A stretch of 64,000 nt of DNA from Flavobacterium sp. N502536 (GTDB taxonomy: Bacteria; Bacteroidota; Bacteroidia; Flavobacteriales; Flavobacteriaceae): assembly GCF_025947345.1 (NCBI RefSeq), contig NZ_CP110011.1, positions 3,472,001-3,536,000 on the forward strand, read 5' to 3'. The position numbers were made by a program, and so were the translations under genes. Of the stretch, positions 26,589 to 34,199 are shown piece after piece. Below the pieces are notes generated by a model. That model ran no database searches, had not been told where the DNA came from, and saw only the letters and a list, made by a program, of their open reading frames with translations. Numbering within the stretch: position 1 is the first letter of the stretch; each line of letters begins with the position of its first letter.

Positions 26589-27398
26589 ATGGGATTGTTT
26601 AAACGAAATCCTTTTGGACATATATTATTCATCAAGAAATGGTTGATCCGTATTTTGGGTGCCATGACTCACCGAAGATATAGAGGTTTTAATGAATTGC
26701 AGATTGAAGGATCTGAAATCATTAAAACACTGCCAGATACAAATGTTTTGTTTATATCCAATCACCAAACCTATTTTGCTGATGTTGTAGCCATGTTTCA
26801 TGTGTTTAACGCAAGTTTAAGCGGACGTCAGGATACCATTAAGAATATTGGTTATTTGTGGCAACCGAAGATGAATATTTATTATGTTGCTGCCAAAGAA
26901 ACCATGCAAGCGGGTTTATTGCCAAGAATTCTGGCTTATGTTGGTGCAATTACAGTCGAGAGAACCTGGCGTGCAAAAGGTGTTGATGTTACCGAAAAAC
27001 GCGATGTTAACCCAAACGATACTGAAAATATCAGAATTGCACTTGAAGATGGCTGGGTAATTACATTTCCGCAGGGAACAACTAAATCGTTTAAACCTGT
27101 TCGTAAAGGAACAGCGCATATCATAAAACAACACAAACCTGTTGTAATTCCGATCGTTATAGATGGTTTCCGTCGTTCGTTTGATAAAAAAGGACTACGA
27201 ATGAAAAAGAAAGGAATCTTACAATCCTTTATCATCAAAGAACCTCTTGATATTGATTATGAAAACGATACCATCGAAGAAATCGTTGAAAAAGTAGAAT
27301 ATGCAATCGAACAACATCCTTCCTTTTTAAAAGTTATTCCGGCTGAAGAAATTAAAGTAGAGGAAGAACTGAATAAAATGAGAAGATGGGACTACTAG
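26589..27398 (+). CDS. 1-acyl-sn-glycerol-3-phosphate acyltransferase-like (PlsC family)
   Basis: 269 residues from ATG 26589; the frame is open for 24 more codons, but a promoter box lies over them. The acyltransferase motifs are NHQTYFADV (NHxxxxD, about residues 58-65) and FPQGTTKSF (about 160, the EGTR-like block III), followed by KPVVIPIVIDGF (block IV). It would add an acyl chain to a lysophospholipid at the inner membrane. The His-X4-Asp pair needed for catalysis is intact. Downstream is a heptamer repeat stretch. Confidence 0.88.
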   Translation: MGLFKRNPFGHILFIKKWLIRILGAMTHRRYRGFNELQIEGSEIIKTLPDTNVLFISNHQTYFADVVAMFHVFNASLSGRQDTIKNIGYLWQPKMNIYYVAAKETMQAGLLPRILAYVGAITVERTWRAKGVDVTEKRDVNPNDTENIRIALEDGWVITFPQGTTKSFKPVRKGTAHIIKQHKPVVIPIVIDGFRRSFDKKGLRMKKKGILQSFIIKEPLDIDYENDTIEEIVEKVEYAIEQHPSFLKVIPAEEIKVEEELNKMRRWDY

Positions 27399-27440
27399 TA
27401 ATTTTAGATTTCTGATTTTAGAGTTTAGATTGTTTTTTTT

Positions 27441-27503
27441 GTTTCAAGTTTCAGGTTTCAAGTTTCAAAATAAGCTTAGCAACTTAGTACCTCAGTACCT
27501 CTC
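27441..27503. repeat. Heptamer run (GTTTCAA) followed by CTTAG-type run
   Basis: GTTTCAAGTTTCAGGTTTCA and following bases repeat with a 7-bp step (27441-27468), the complement of the run at 7440-7483. Then CTTAGCAACTTAGTACCTCA to 27503. It sits between the convergent acyltransferase and membrane-protein genes. Confidence 0.8.
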
Positions 27504-27504
27504 G

Positions 27505-28137
27505 TTAAAAATCAATTTTCTTCAACTCCTTATAATTGGCGTACAATCTACGTAATAAAGTTCCGTAAAGCAATCTGTAGATGCACCAGAACATTCCGAA
27601 AAGCACTACCGTAAGTAATACCATCGCGCCAATCGAAAACAGCATTGCTTTTCCGTTTAAGGCCAGTTTTTCTCTAATCAGTGCCATATCGGGATTGTAA
27701 ACATATCCGATGAAAAAGCTCAGTATAGACGAAACCACAAGCATTCCTAAATTGTACCAAACGTAGTATTGAACTGTTTTTCGGGTTTTTAATATACTGC
27801 TCATTAACAGTTTAGTAGAAACCGTAGTAGTGATGGTTTTGTAGTTTTTATAGAAAAAGAAAATAAAAACAAAAATCACAACATAATTAAAATACATCAG
27901 AATGTCCATAAAGAGAATAATCTCAGGATGATTCATTCGCTTTAAATCGGCGTCGACATTAGAGAAGTAGTTGGACAGTGTCCAGAACAGAACCTCCAAA
28001 ATGCTAATAATTAAAATCCACTTCACGATCGAAGATGATTTTTTGTGAATCATTTTGTAGATTTCCTTTTCCGATATTTGTTCAAAAGAATCCGAGTTCT
28101 TTTGCCAGTCTTTTTTTAATAAATCCAGTTCTTTCAT
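27505..28137 (-). CDS. Membrane protein partnered with ECF sigma factor
   Basis: 210 residues with four hydrophobic segments (WILIISILEVLFWTLSNYF, ILMYFNYVVIFVFIFFFY, YVWYNLGMLVVSSILSFFIG, AMLFSIGAMVLLTVVLFGMF). The N-terminal 40 residues (KELDLLKKDWQKNSDSFEQIS) are cytosolic and charged. It starts 8 bp after the sigma-factor stop, so it is almost certainly translated from the same mRNA and may hold the sigma factor at the membrane; it lacks the zinc-type anti-sigma HxxxCxxC motif and the FecR periplasmic domain. Anti-sigma function is inference from position. Confidence 0.7.
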   Translation of the reverse strand: MKELDLLKKDWQKNSDSFEQISEKEIYKMIHKKSSSIVKWILIISILEVLFWTLSNYFSNVDADLKRMNHPEIILFMDILMYFNYVVIFVFIFFFYKNYKTITTTVSTKLLMSSILKTRKTVQYYVWYNLGMLVVSSILSFFIGYVYNPDMALIREKLALNGKAMLFSIGAMVLLTVVLFGMFWCIYRLLYGTLLRRLYANYKELKKIDF

Positions 28138-28145
28138 AATAATTT

Positions 28146-28640
28146 TTAAGGATTTAGTATTTTTTTAAGTTTCCCTTTAATTCTGTTCATTTTCACACGA
28201 GCATTCACTTCGCTGATTCCTAAGGTTTCTGCTATTTCTTGATAATCTTTGTCTTCTAAATACATAAAAACTAATGCTTTTTCGATGTCATTAAGCTGAT
28301 AAACGGCTTTGTACATCAATTTAATCTGTTCTTCTTCTTCATAATTGTAATCGACATCTTTTATAAAATGCTGATGACTTTCATATTCTACGGTCGATAC
28401 GGTTCGTTTCGTTTTTCGGTATAGGGTTATGGCAGTATTTAAGGCAACGCGATACGTCCAGGTCGAAAACTTGCTGTCGCCTCTAAATTTTGGATATGCT
28501 TTCCAGAGCTGAATGGTGATTTCCTGGAACAAATCTTTGTGAGCATCTTCGCCGGCAGTATATAATCGACATATTTTGTGGATTATATTCTGATTTGCCT
28601 GCAATTGCGCAACAAATGACTGTTCTAGATTTTCGCTCAT
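28146..28640 (-). CDS. ECF-type RNA polymerase sigma factor
   Basis: 164 residues. Region 2 is visible around EDAHKDLFQEITIQLWKAYP and STWTYRVALNTAITLYRKTK; region 4 is QLNDIEKALVFMYLEDKDYQ with the helix-turn-helix EIAETLGISEVNARVKMNRI. It would direct RNA polymerase to a small regulon after an envelope signal. Followed after 8 bp by a four-helix membrane protein. A weak -7-like TAGCTTTC lies upstream on the minus strand. Confidence 0.92.
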   Translation of the reverse strand: MSENLEQSFVAQLQANQNIIHKICRLYTAGEDAHKDLFQEITIQLWKAYPKFRGDSKFSTWTYRVALNTAITLYRKTKRTVSTVEYESHQHFIKDVDYNYEEEEQIKLMYKAVYQLNDIEKALVFMYLEDKDYQEIAETLGISEVNARVKMNRIKGKLKKILNP

Positions 28641-28692
28641 AAATTTATTAGTAGTACTGAAAGCTATTTTGTTACAGCTTACGATTATTTTT

Positions 28693-28734
28693 TTTCTGCC
28701 ACAGATTAAAAATTCATGTAAGCTGTGGCAGAAA
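28693..28734. repeat. Inverted repeat TTTCTGCCACAG/CTGTGGCAGAAA
   Basis: 12-bp perfect arms at 28693-28704 and 28723-28734 between the DUF3810 gene (stop at 28760) and the sigma gene start. It could end the DUF3810 transcript, but no T-run follows on the minus strand, so it is not a standard terminator. Confidence 0.6.
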
Positions 28735-28759
28735 TTTTAACCTAATTCGCGATAAACGT

Positions 28760-29821
28760 TTATAACGCTCTGGTTTTATAGTAATTCACCATCAAATCTA
28801 CAAATTTGCTATACCCCTCCAAACCGTCTTTTTGATGGTTGATCTTTAAAAAATTGTCATAAAAAATATGAAATCCTTTATCGATAAAAGTATCGTATTG
28901 TTTCCAGAAATCCTGACTTTCCTGATAGTTTTTTAAGATTCCGGGATGGGTTTGTTTTTTTAACTGTTTAAAAATAGTTTCGTTTTTGACCTGCCAGATT
29001 CCTAAACAATACCGCAGTGCAAAGCTATAGCCGGAATATTGGTAATACAAATTTTCGTTTTTAACAGAAGCCAGTACGCCAATAAAATTGCACTCACTTT
29101 CGCTTGCATAACCCATCTGATGGGCCATTTCATGACAAGTTGTTACCGGGAAATTATACATCGGCAGTAAATCATTTACTTGTGCTTCATTGGTGAATGG
29201 ATTTAAATAACCGCCAAACCCCATATAAGTCAAAGGCAGACTAAAAAGCGATTTTTTGACGCTGGGAATTTCGTAGCTGAAATAAGAATGTTCTTTGGCC
29301 AGATTTTCATATCCGTTTAAATTCATTTTAAAAGCCTCCTTTTGTGAGTAGGGGAAGACAATCTTTGAATCGTTGTTTTTGGTAATCTGAAACTGAATTT
29401 CGTTTGTTTTTACAATTAGTTTTTTGGTAAAAGACAGTAATTCGGCATCGGTATATTCTTTTTGGATCTTCATTTTTTCGAAAAGAGGCTCCCTGTAGTA
29501 ATTCAGTGCCCAAAGCAGGTGGAAGAAAAAGTAAAATATCGAGAGTATGCTTAAAGCCTTTAAAAGATGATCTTTCCATTGCTGTTTCCAGGTTTTACGG
29601 GTTTTGCAGATCCATCTGATCAAAAATAAAATCAAAACAGAGTAAATGATGTCTCCAATAGAAAAGGGAATTTTGCCCAAAAGGATTCTCGAAAAGTGGG
29701 ATATTTTTAAATACAATCCGTTACTGTAAACCTCTTCAATAAATTTCGGAAAGCAGGAGAGAAGCTTTAAAAGAACAATCTGAACAAGTAGAAATAGAGG
29801 TAAGATGTATTTTGATTTCAC
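28760..29821 (-). CDS. DUF3810 family membrane metalloprotein
   Basis: 353 residues. Three N-terminal membrane segments (ILPLFLLVQIVLLKLLSCF, IGDIIYSVLILFLIRWIC, ILSIFYFFFHLLWALNYY) are followed by an extracytoplasmic domain with a zincin motif, TCHEMAHQMGYASESECNF (HExxH at about residue 230, plus a downstream Glu). This is the DUF3810 layout: a predicted zinc peptidase of unknown target. The GGYLNPFTNEAQVNDLLP segment before the motif is also typical. Single gene. Confidence 0.82.
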   Translation of the reverse strand: MKSKYILPLFLLVQIVLLKLLSCFPKFIEEVYSNGLYLKISHFSRILLGKIPFSIGDIIYSVLILFLIRWICKTRKTWKQQWKDHLLKALSILSIFYFFFHLLWALNYYREPLFEKMKIQKEYTDAELLSFTKKLIVKTNEIQFQITKNNDSKIVFPYSQKEAFKMNLNGYENLAKEHSYFSYEIPSVKKSLFSLPLTYMGFGGYLNPFTNEAQVNDLLPMYNFPVTTCHEMAHQMGYASESECNFIGVLASVKNENLYYQYSGYSFALRYCLGIWQVKNETIFKQLKKQTHPGILKNYQESQDFWKQYDTFIDKGFHIFYDNFLKINHQKDGLEGYSKFVDLMVNYYKTRAL

Positions 29822-29955
29822 AATTTTAAATTTGGATACGTAAATATAAATACAATATTAGAACTAAAAAAGAAGCGTTTTGCGCAATTTGTTTTTTACA
29901 CATAAGATTACTGCTAATTCATGAAATTTGTGACGAAAAAAGCATTTAAACTTTG

Positions 29956-29963
29956 TAACTTTG
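29956..29963 (+). promoter_or_regulatory. -7 box of pepD
   Basis: TAACTTTG matches TAnnTTTG, 34 nt before the ATG at 29998. A TTG at 29928-29930 is 25 nt upstream of the box, slightly beyond the usual spacing. Confidence 0.55.
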
Positions 29964-29997
29964 GGACTCTTAATTGTTAAACTACAAACAAAATATA

Positions 29998-31458
29998 ATG
30001 AGTCAGGAAATAAGAAATCTGGAACCAAAGGCACTATGGAATAAGTTTGCCGATTTAAATGCCGTTCCGCGTCCGTCAAAGAAAGAAGAGCGTGTAATTG
30101 AATTTATGAAAGACTTTGGAAACAGCTTAGGTTTGGAAACTTTTGAAGACGAAATTCGAAATGTAATCATCAGAAAACCGGCAACTCCGGGAATGGAAAA
30201 CCGCAAGGCAATTGTAATGCAGGGGCATCTTGATATGGTGCACCAGAAAAATGCAGACACTGTTTTTGATTTCGATACACAAGGAATTGATATGTATGTG
30301 GATGGTGACTGGGTTCGTGCGCGTGGTACTACACTTGGTGCTGATAATGGACTTGGGGTAGCGACAATGATGGCGATTTTGGAAAGTAAAGATATTCCGC
30401 ATCCGGCAATCGAAGCTTTGTTTACAATTGATGAAGAAACCGGAATGACAGGGGCTTTAAACCTTAAAGGAGGTATTTTGCAAGGGCAGATTCTTTTAAA
30501 CTTAGATACAGAAGAAGATGATGAGATTGATATTGGTTGTGCAGGAGGAATTGATGTAACGGCTACAAGAACTTACAATGAAGAAGAAGTTCCTGAAGGA
30601 TCGGTAGGTCATATCATTACGGTGAAAGGACTTAATGGAGGGCACTCGGGAATGGATATTCATAAAGGATTAGGTAATGCTAATAAAATTATGAATCGTT
30701 TGTTGTTTGATGCTTTTGAAAACTTCGGATTGCAGGTAGCTGAAATTAATGGAGGAAGTTTGAGAAATGCGATACCAAGAGAAAGTGTTGCAAAAGTAAT
30801 TATTTCTGAAATGTTTGATGAAGCCTACATTTTTGATATGCAGGAAATCATCAATGATATTAAAGCCGAATATAAAACTACTGAACCTAACTTATCGATT
30901 GAAATCGTAAAATGCGATTTGCCTGAGAAAGTAATGGATTTAGGCGTTCAGGAAGGTATTATTCGTGCACTTTATGCGGCTCACAATGGTGTTTACAGAA
31001 TGAGCGCTGATATGGAGGATTTAGTAGAAACGTCCAACAACATTGCGCGAGTAATTGTAAAAGATGGTGAAATAACAATTGGTTGTTTAACGCGTTCTTC
31101 TGTTGAAACTTCAAAATTTGATTTGGCTAATGCTTTGCGTTCTGCTTTCGAATTGGTAGGTTGTGAAGTAGAACTTTCAGGTTCTTATCCGGGTTGGACT
31201 CCAAATGTTAATTCTGAAATCCTGGACACTTTGGTTGGGATCTATGAAAAACAAAATAATGAGAAACCAAAAGTAGTAGCTTGTCATGCAGGTTTAGAGT
31301 GTGGAATTTTAGGGACAAATTATCCGGATATGGATATGATTTCTTTTGGACCAACAATTCACGGTGCGCATTCTCCTGACGAAAGAGCAAGTATCTCATC
31401 AGCACAGAAATACTGGAAATTTGTTTTGGAAATCCTTTCGAACATTCCGGTTAAGTAA
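29998..31458 (+). CDS. pepD: Aminoacyl-histidine dipeptidase (peptidase D)
   Basis: Cytosolic M20 zinc dipeptidase that splits Xaa-His and other dipeptides. 486 residues from ATG 29998 (an upstream in-frame TTG lies too near the promoter box). Metal ligands and neighbours: VMQGHLDMVHQK (His about 77), LGADNGLGVATM (Asp about 115), TIDEETGMTGA (Glu about 145-146), LDTEEDDE (Asp about 173) and FGPTIHGAHSPDE (His near 456). The insertion domain GGHSGMDIHKGLGNANK is typical of PepD. The mRNA ends in a CAGTCTC-type hairpin. Confidence 0.95.
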   Translation: MSQEIRNLEPKALWNKFADLNAVPRPSKKEERVIEFMKDFGNSLGLETFEDEIRNVIIRKPATPGMENRKAIVMQGHLDMVHQKNADTVFDFDTQGIDMYVDGDWVRARGTTLGADNGLGVATMMAILESKDIPHPAIEALFTIDEETGMTGALNLKGGILQGQILLNLDTEEDDEIDIGCAGGIDVTATRTYNEEEVPEGSVGHIITVKGLNGGHSGMDIHKGLGNANKIMNRLLFDAFENFGLQVAEINGGSLRNAIPRESVAKVIISEMFDEAYIFDMQEIINDIKAEYKTTEPNLSIEIVKCDLPEKVMDLGVQEGIIRALYAAHNGVYRMSADMEDLVETSNNIARVIVKDGEITIGCLTRSSVETSKFDLANALRSAFELVGCEVELSGSYPGWTPNVNSEILDTLVGIYEKQNNEKPKVVACHAGLECGILGTNYPDMDMISFGPTIHGAHSPDERASISSAQKYWKFVLEILSNIPVK

Positions 31459-31463
31459 TAGTA

Positions 31464-31562
31464 TTCAGTCGCAGTCTCAGTTTACAGTCTCGGTCGCAGT
31501 ATTCAGTCTTAAAGAACTGAAAACTGCGACTGTACACTGAGACTGAAAACTGCGACTAAAAA
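31464..31562. repeat. CAGTCGC/CAGTCTC hairpin repeat after pepD
   Basis: The left half contains CAGTCGCAGTCTCAGTTT and CAGTCTCGGTCGCAGT. The right half contains the complements ACTGCGACTG, ACTGAGACTG and ACTGCGACT. Together they form a long imperfect hairpin about 6 nt past the pepD stop. Same family as 11963-12152 and 61627-61720. Confidence 0.85.
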
Positions 31563-31673
31563 CTAATCTCTCTTAGGAGCATTTTTCTTCTCCCTCTTTT
31601 CTTCTTTTTTCTCTTTAGCCGTTTTTAACGGTTCTTTTTTTGTTGTTTTCTTAGAATCCTGGCCTTTTGACAT
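31563..31673 (-). CDS. Small Lys-rich protein (36 aa)
   Basis: ATG 31673 to TAG 31563. The protein reads MSKGQDSKKTTKKEPLKTAK, then a Lys/Glu-rich tail ending in KKNAPKRD, very basic, no hydrophobic part. I recall similar short proteins starting M(S/A)KGQDxKK in other Bacteroidota, which supports a real gene, but I cannot verify that. Possible nucleic-acid or ribosome contact is only a guess from charge. Its 3' end abuts the hairpin repeat from the opposite side. Confidence 0.55.
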   Translation of the reverse strand: MSKGQDSKKTTKKEPLKTAKEKKEEKREKKNAPKRD

Positions 31674-31700
31674 AATTTTTTTATTTTAATGATTTGTTTA

Positions 31701-33011
31701 TTAGTTGTTTTGCTGATATACTTCAACAGAATCTTTGGCAAGTCTCTCTTTTAGCCATAATTTCATTTTTTGTTTGGTTTCGAAATCGACTTTTTTCTTG
31801 CTTTGAAATAAAATTACGGGGATTATCTTTGATTTATTGGCTTCTTCTTCGATATTATAATTTCCAATTTTTAAGGAATTAATAGCGGGGAAAAGTATTT
31901 TAGCTTCGTTATTGATCTGCGTGGTGTTGAATTGGTATTGTTCTAATTGACTTCGAAGCGTACTAATTAAGATATCTTTCTGATCAACCACACTTTGATT
32001 GCTGTTAATTTGATTCATAATGTCTTTTCTTAAATTAACAGTATCCTGTCTGATAATCAATTTGGTGTTAGGCAGGTCGTAATTGCTCAGTTTTTTGTTT
32101 AAATCAATAATTTCTTCATCGTTGAATTTTTTGGCTAAAAAAGCCAGTTCAATTCTTTTGGGAGTAGTGTTGTATTTGATTTTCTTGTAGATAATAGGGT
32201 AGTCCTTATCGAGAAATTCGTTTTGTATAAAAATTTCGGTTCTGGAAGTATAGCTTTTTTGAACGTACAATTGATAGGCAAAATAAATGCTCGGTACAAT
32301 TAATAACAAGATAAGTAGTGTAATGCCATATTTTACTCTCTTCTGCAGGTGTAAATCCAATTGTTTGGTAACGGGATAGTTTAAGAATTTTACGATCACA
32401 AAAGTCGCAATACAAATAAATACGCAATTGATGGTGTAAAGATAAAGCGCACCAAAAAAGTAGGTATAATTTCCAAGTGCCAGTCCGTAACCGGCTGTAC
32501 AAAGCGGTGGCATAAGCGCGGTTGCAATTGCTACCCCCGGAATCGGATTTCCTTTCTCGACTCTGGTAACGGCAATTACACCAACTAAACCACCAAAAAA
32601 GGCAATTAAAATGTCGTAAATATTAGGAGAAGTTCGGGCTAATAACTCAGACTGGGCTTCTTTAAACGGACTGATGTAAAAATAAATCGCCGAGGTAGTT
32701 AAGCTCACTACTGTTGCAATCAACAGGTTTTTCATTGACTTTTTCAGAAGCTCAAAATCATACATTCCCAAACCAAAACCCGCACCCACAATAGGACCCA
32801 TTAAAGGAGAAATAAGCATAGCACCTATGATAACGGCCGTAGAGTTTACATTTAAGCCTACAGAAGCGATAATAATGGCACAGGCAAGAATCCAGATGTT
32901 GGATCCTCTAAAGGATATGGTGCTGGTTATGTTTTCTATTACCGATTTTTTATTTTCTTCCCCTTTTTGGAGATCAATAAAATTTAGGATTTTTTGTGTA
33001 ATATCAGTCAT
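31701..33011 (-). CDS. DUF389 family membrane protein
   Basis: 436 residues from ATG 33011; the frame is open for 26 codons more, without features of the family. About six membrane segments in the first 260 residues, with the DUF389 hallmark STAVIIGAMLISPLMGPIVG (about 60-79) and GNPIPGVAIATALMPPLCTA (about 154-173). The C-terminal 170 residues are soluble and probably periplasmic or cytosolic, ending in a charged tail. Function of DUF389 proteins is not established. Single gene, 27 bp from the small Lys-rich gene. Confidence 0.85.
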   Translation of the reverse strand: MTDITQKILNFIDLQKGEENKKSVIENITSTISFRGSNIWILACAIIIASVGLNVNSTAVIIGAMLISPLMGPIVGAGFGLGMYDFELLKKSMKNLLIATVVSLTTSAIYFYISPFKEAQSELLARTSPNIYDILIAFFGGLVGVIAVTRVEKGNPIPGVAIATALMPPLCTAGYGLALGNYTYFFGALYLYTINCVFICIATFVIVKFLNYPVTKQLDLHLQKRVKYGITLLILLLIVPSIYFAYQLYVQKSYTSRTEIFIQNEFLDKDYPIIYKKIKYNTTPKRIELAFLAKKFNDEEIIDLNKKLSNYDLPNTKLIIRQDTVNLRKDIMNQINSNQSVVDQKDILISTLRSQLEQYQFNTTQINNEAKILFPAINSLKIGNYNIEEEANKSKIIPVILFQSKKKVDFETKQKMKLWLKERLAKDSVEVYQQNN

Positions 33012-33162
33012 GGTATTCGAGGTATTATATTTTGGAAACTGAAGTCTCAAGAGTAGTAAGCTGTCTAATTTAGTCAAAAAAAATGTCAAACGCTACATTT
33101 TTATGCGAAGTATTGAAATGTAGATTAGGGTTGCAACTTTGTTATTTCAAAAAAAGCGAAAA

Positions 33163-33193
33163 AAAAATCCTCAACCTTTCGGATTGAGGATTT
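33163..33193 (-). terminator. Intrinsic terminator for the 33220-33993 gene
   Basis: AAATCCTCAA/TTGAGGATTT arms (33165-33174, 33184-33193), followed on the minus strand by a run of T. It lies 27 bp past the stop. Confidence 0.85.
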
Positions 33194-33219
33194 GTATATT
33201 TTGATTTAAAAGTAAAGTT

Positions 33220-33993
33220 TTAATTCCTTTTTAGTACTTTATATTGTTCGTAACATCCGCTAATAGCGTCCATAATCTGTAAATCATTTGCGGTTTGTAT
33301 AAAGGAGTCTGAATAGTTACAGCGTTGTAGGATTTCAGGGATTTCGTCTTTGCTAATACCTAAAAGTACAGAGACTGTTTCACGATCGTATTTTGATTCC
33401 AGTAAATTACGAACGGTATCGTCCTTTCGCATTTCTTTCAGTTTCTTGAGTTCTTTTCCGTTTTTTCCAAAGAAATTGTAAAGCATATCGGCAGGGTTAA
33501 AAATAGAGCCCAGTACTTTTCCAAAGGCATTCGGAGAGTATTCACCCGCTTCGTAACCTTGTGTAAGGCCCGAAATACTATAGCGATAATTTTCTTTGGT
33601 TGGAATTAATTTCGAATCGACTTCAAGGTAGCCCGTCAGGTTAAAAGGAGCAATAATTACTTCTTCCAGTGCAATTGCTTTTTCGGTAAGCTGAATACGG
33701 GTTACTTTGTTTTTAATCCAGTCATTGGTTACTCTGATTCTTAAAGATTGAAAACCTAAAATCGAGAAGTGAATGGTATCATTAAGCTGAACATCGATTT
33801 CAAAATATCCTTTGGCATCAGACTTTGCACCGCGTACTTTGTTGGTGTTGATGATATTTACATTAGGAAGAGGCTGTTTGGTATTGTCGTTGATTACGTA
33901 ACCTGAAACTCTCTGTGGTGCTGTAGACTCGGCGTCTTGTGCGAAACCAACGGCTGATAGTAGTGTAAAAAAGAAAACTGCGAAATATTTCAT
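33220..33993 (-). CDS. Carboxypeptidase-regulatory-like domain protein
   Basis: 257 residues: a signal peptide (FFFTLLSAVGFAQ), then a CarboxypepD_reg-like beta-sandwich (VSGYVINDNTKQPLPNVNII through FSILGFQSLRIRV), as at the N terminus of SusC proteins but here without a plug or barrel. The remaining 140 residues (NAFGKVLGSIFNPADMLYNF, DETVSVLLG-like region) match nothing I know. It is a periplasmic or outer-membrane-associated protein of a type common in flavobacteria. Function unknown. Its own terminator follows. Confidence 0.8.
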   Translation of the reverse strand: MKYFAVFFFTLLSAVGFAQDAESTAPQRVSGYVINDNTKQPLPNVNIINTNKVRGAKSDAKGYFEIDVQLNDTIHFSILGFQSLRIRVTNDWIKNKVTRIQLTEKAIALEEVIIAPFNLTGYLEVDSKLIPTKENYRYSISGLTQGYEAGEYSPNAFGKVLGSIFNPADMLYNFFGKNGKELKKLKEMRKDDTVRNLLESKYDRETVSVLLGISKDEIPEILQRCNYSDSFIQTANDLQIMDAISGCYEQYKVLKRN

Positions 33994-34138
33994 ATCCTGA
34001 TTTAAAGCACTAAAAGTAGTGAATCGGGATTAAATATTTTGCAGTCTTTGAATATAATTATAAGAAAATTAACAAAGCAAAAAGGATTACTTTTGGTATT
34101 TAACTAAAAATCGCTAAGGAGAAAGATTTCTCGTATAA

Positions 34139-34178
34139 AAAAATCCCAAATTCCAATTATGTCTGGAATTTGGGATTT
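34139..34178 (-). terminator. Intrinsic terminator of the DEAD-box gene
   Basis: AAATCCCAAATTCCA (34141-34155) pairs perfectly with TGGAATTTGGGATTT (34164-34178); on the minus strand a run of seven T follows. It lies 22 bp past the stop. Confidence 0.9.
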
Positions 34179-34199
34179 ATATTTTAAGAAATCAAAGTA

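Noticed and set aside
28693..28734. Inverted repeat as a standard intrinsic terminator
   Set aside because: No T-run follows on the strand that would need it; kept only as an inverted repeat.
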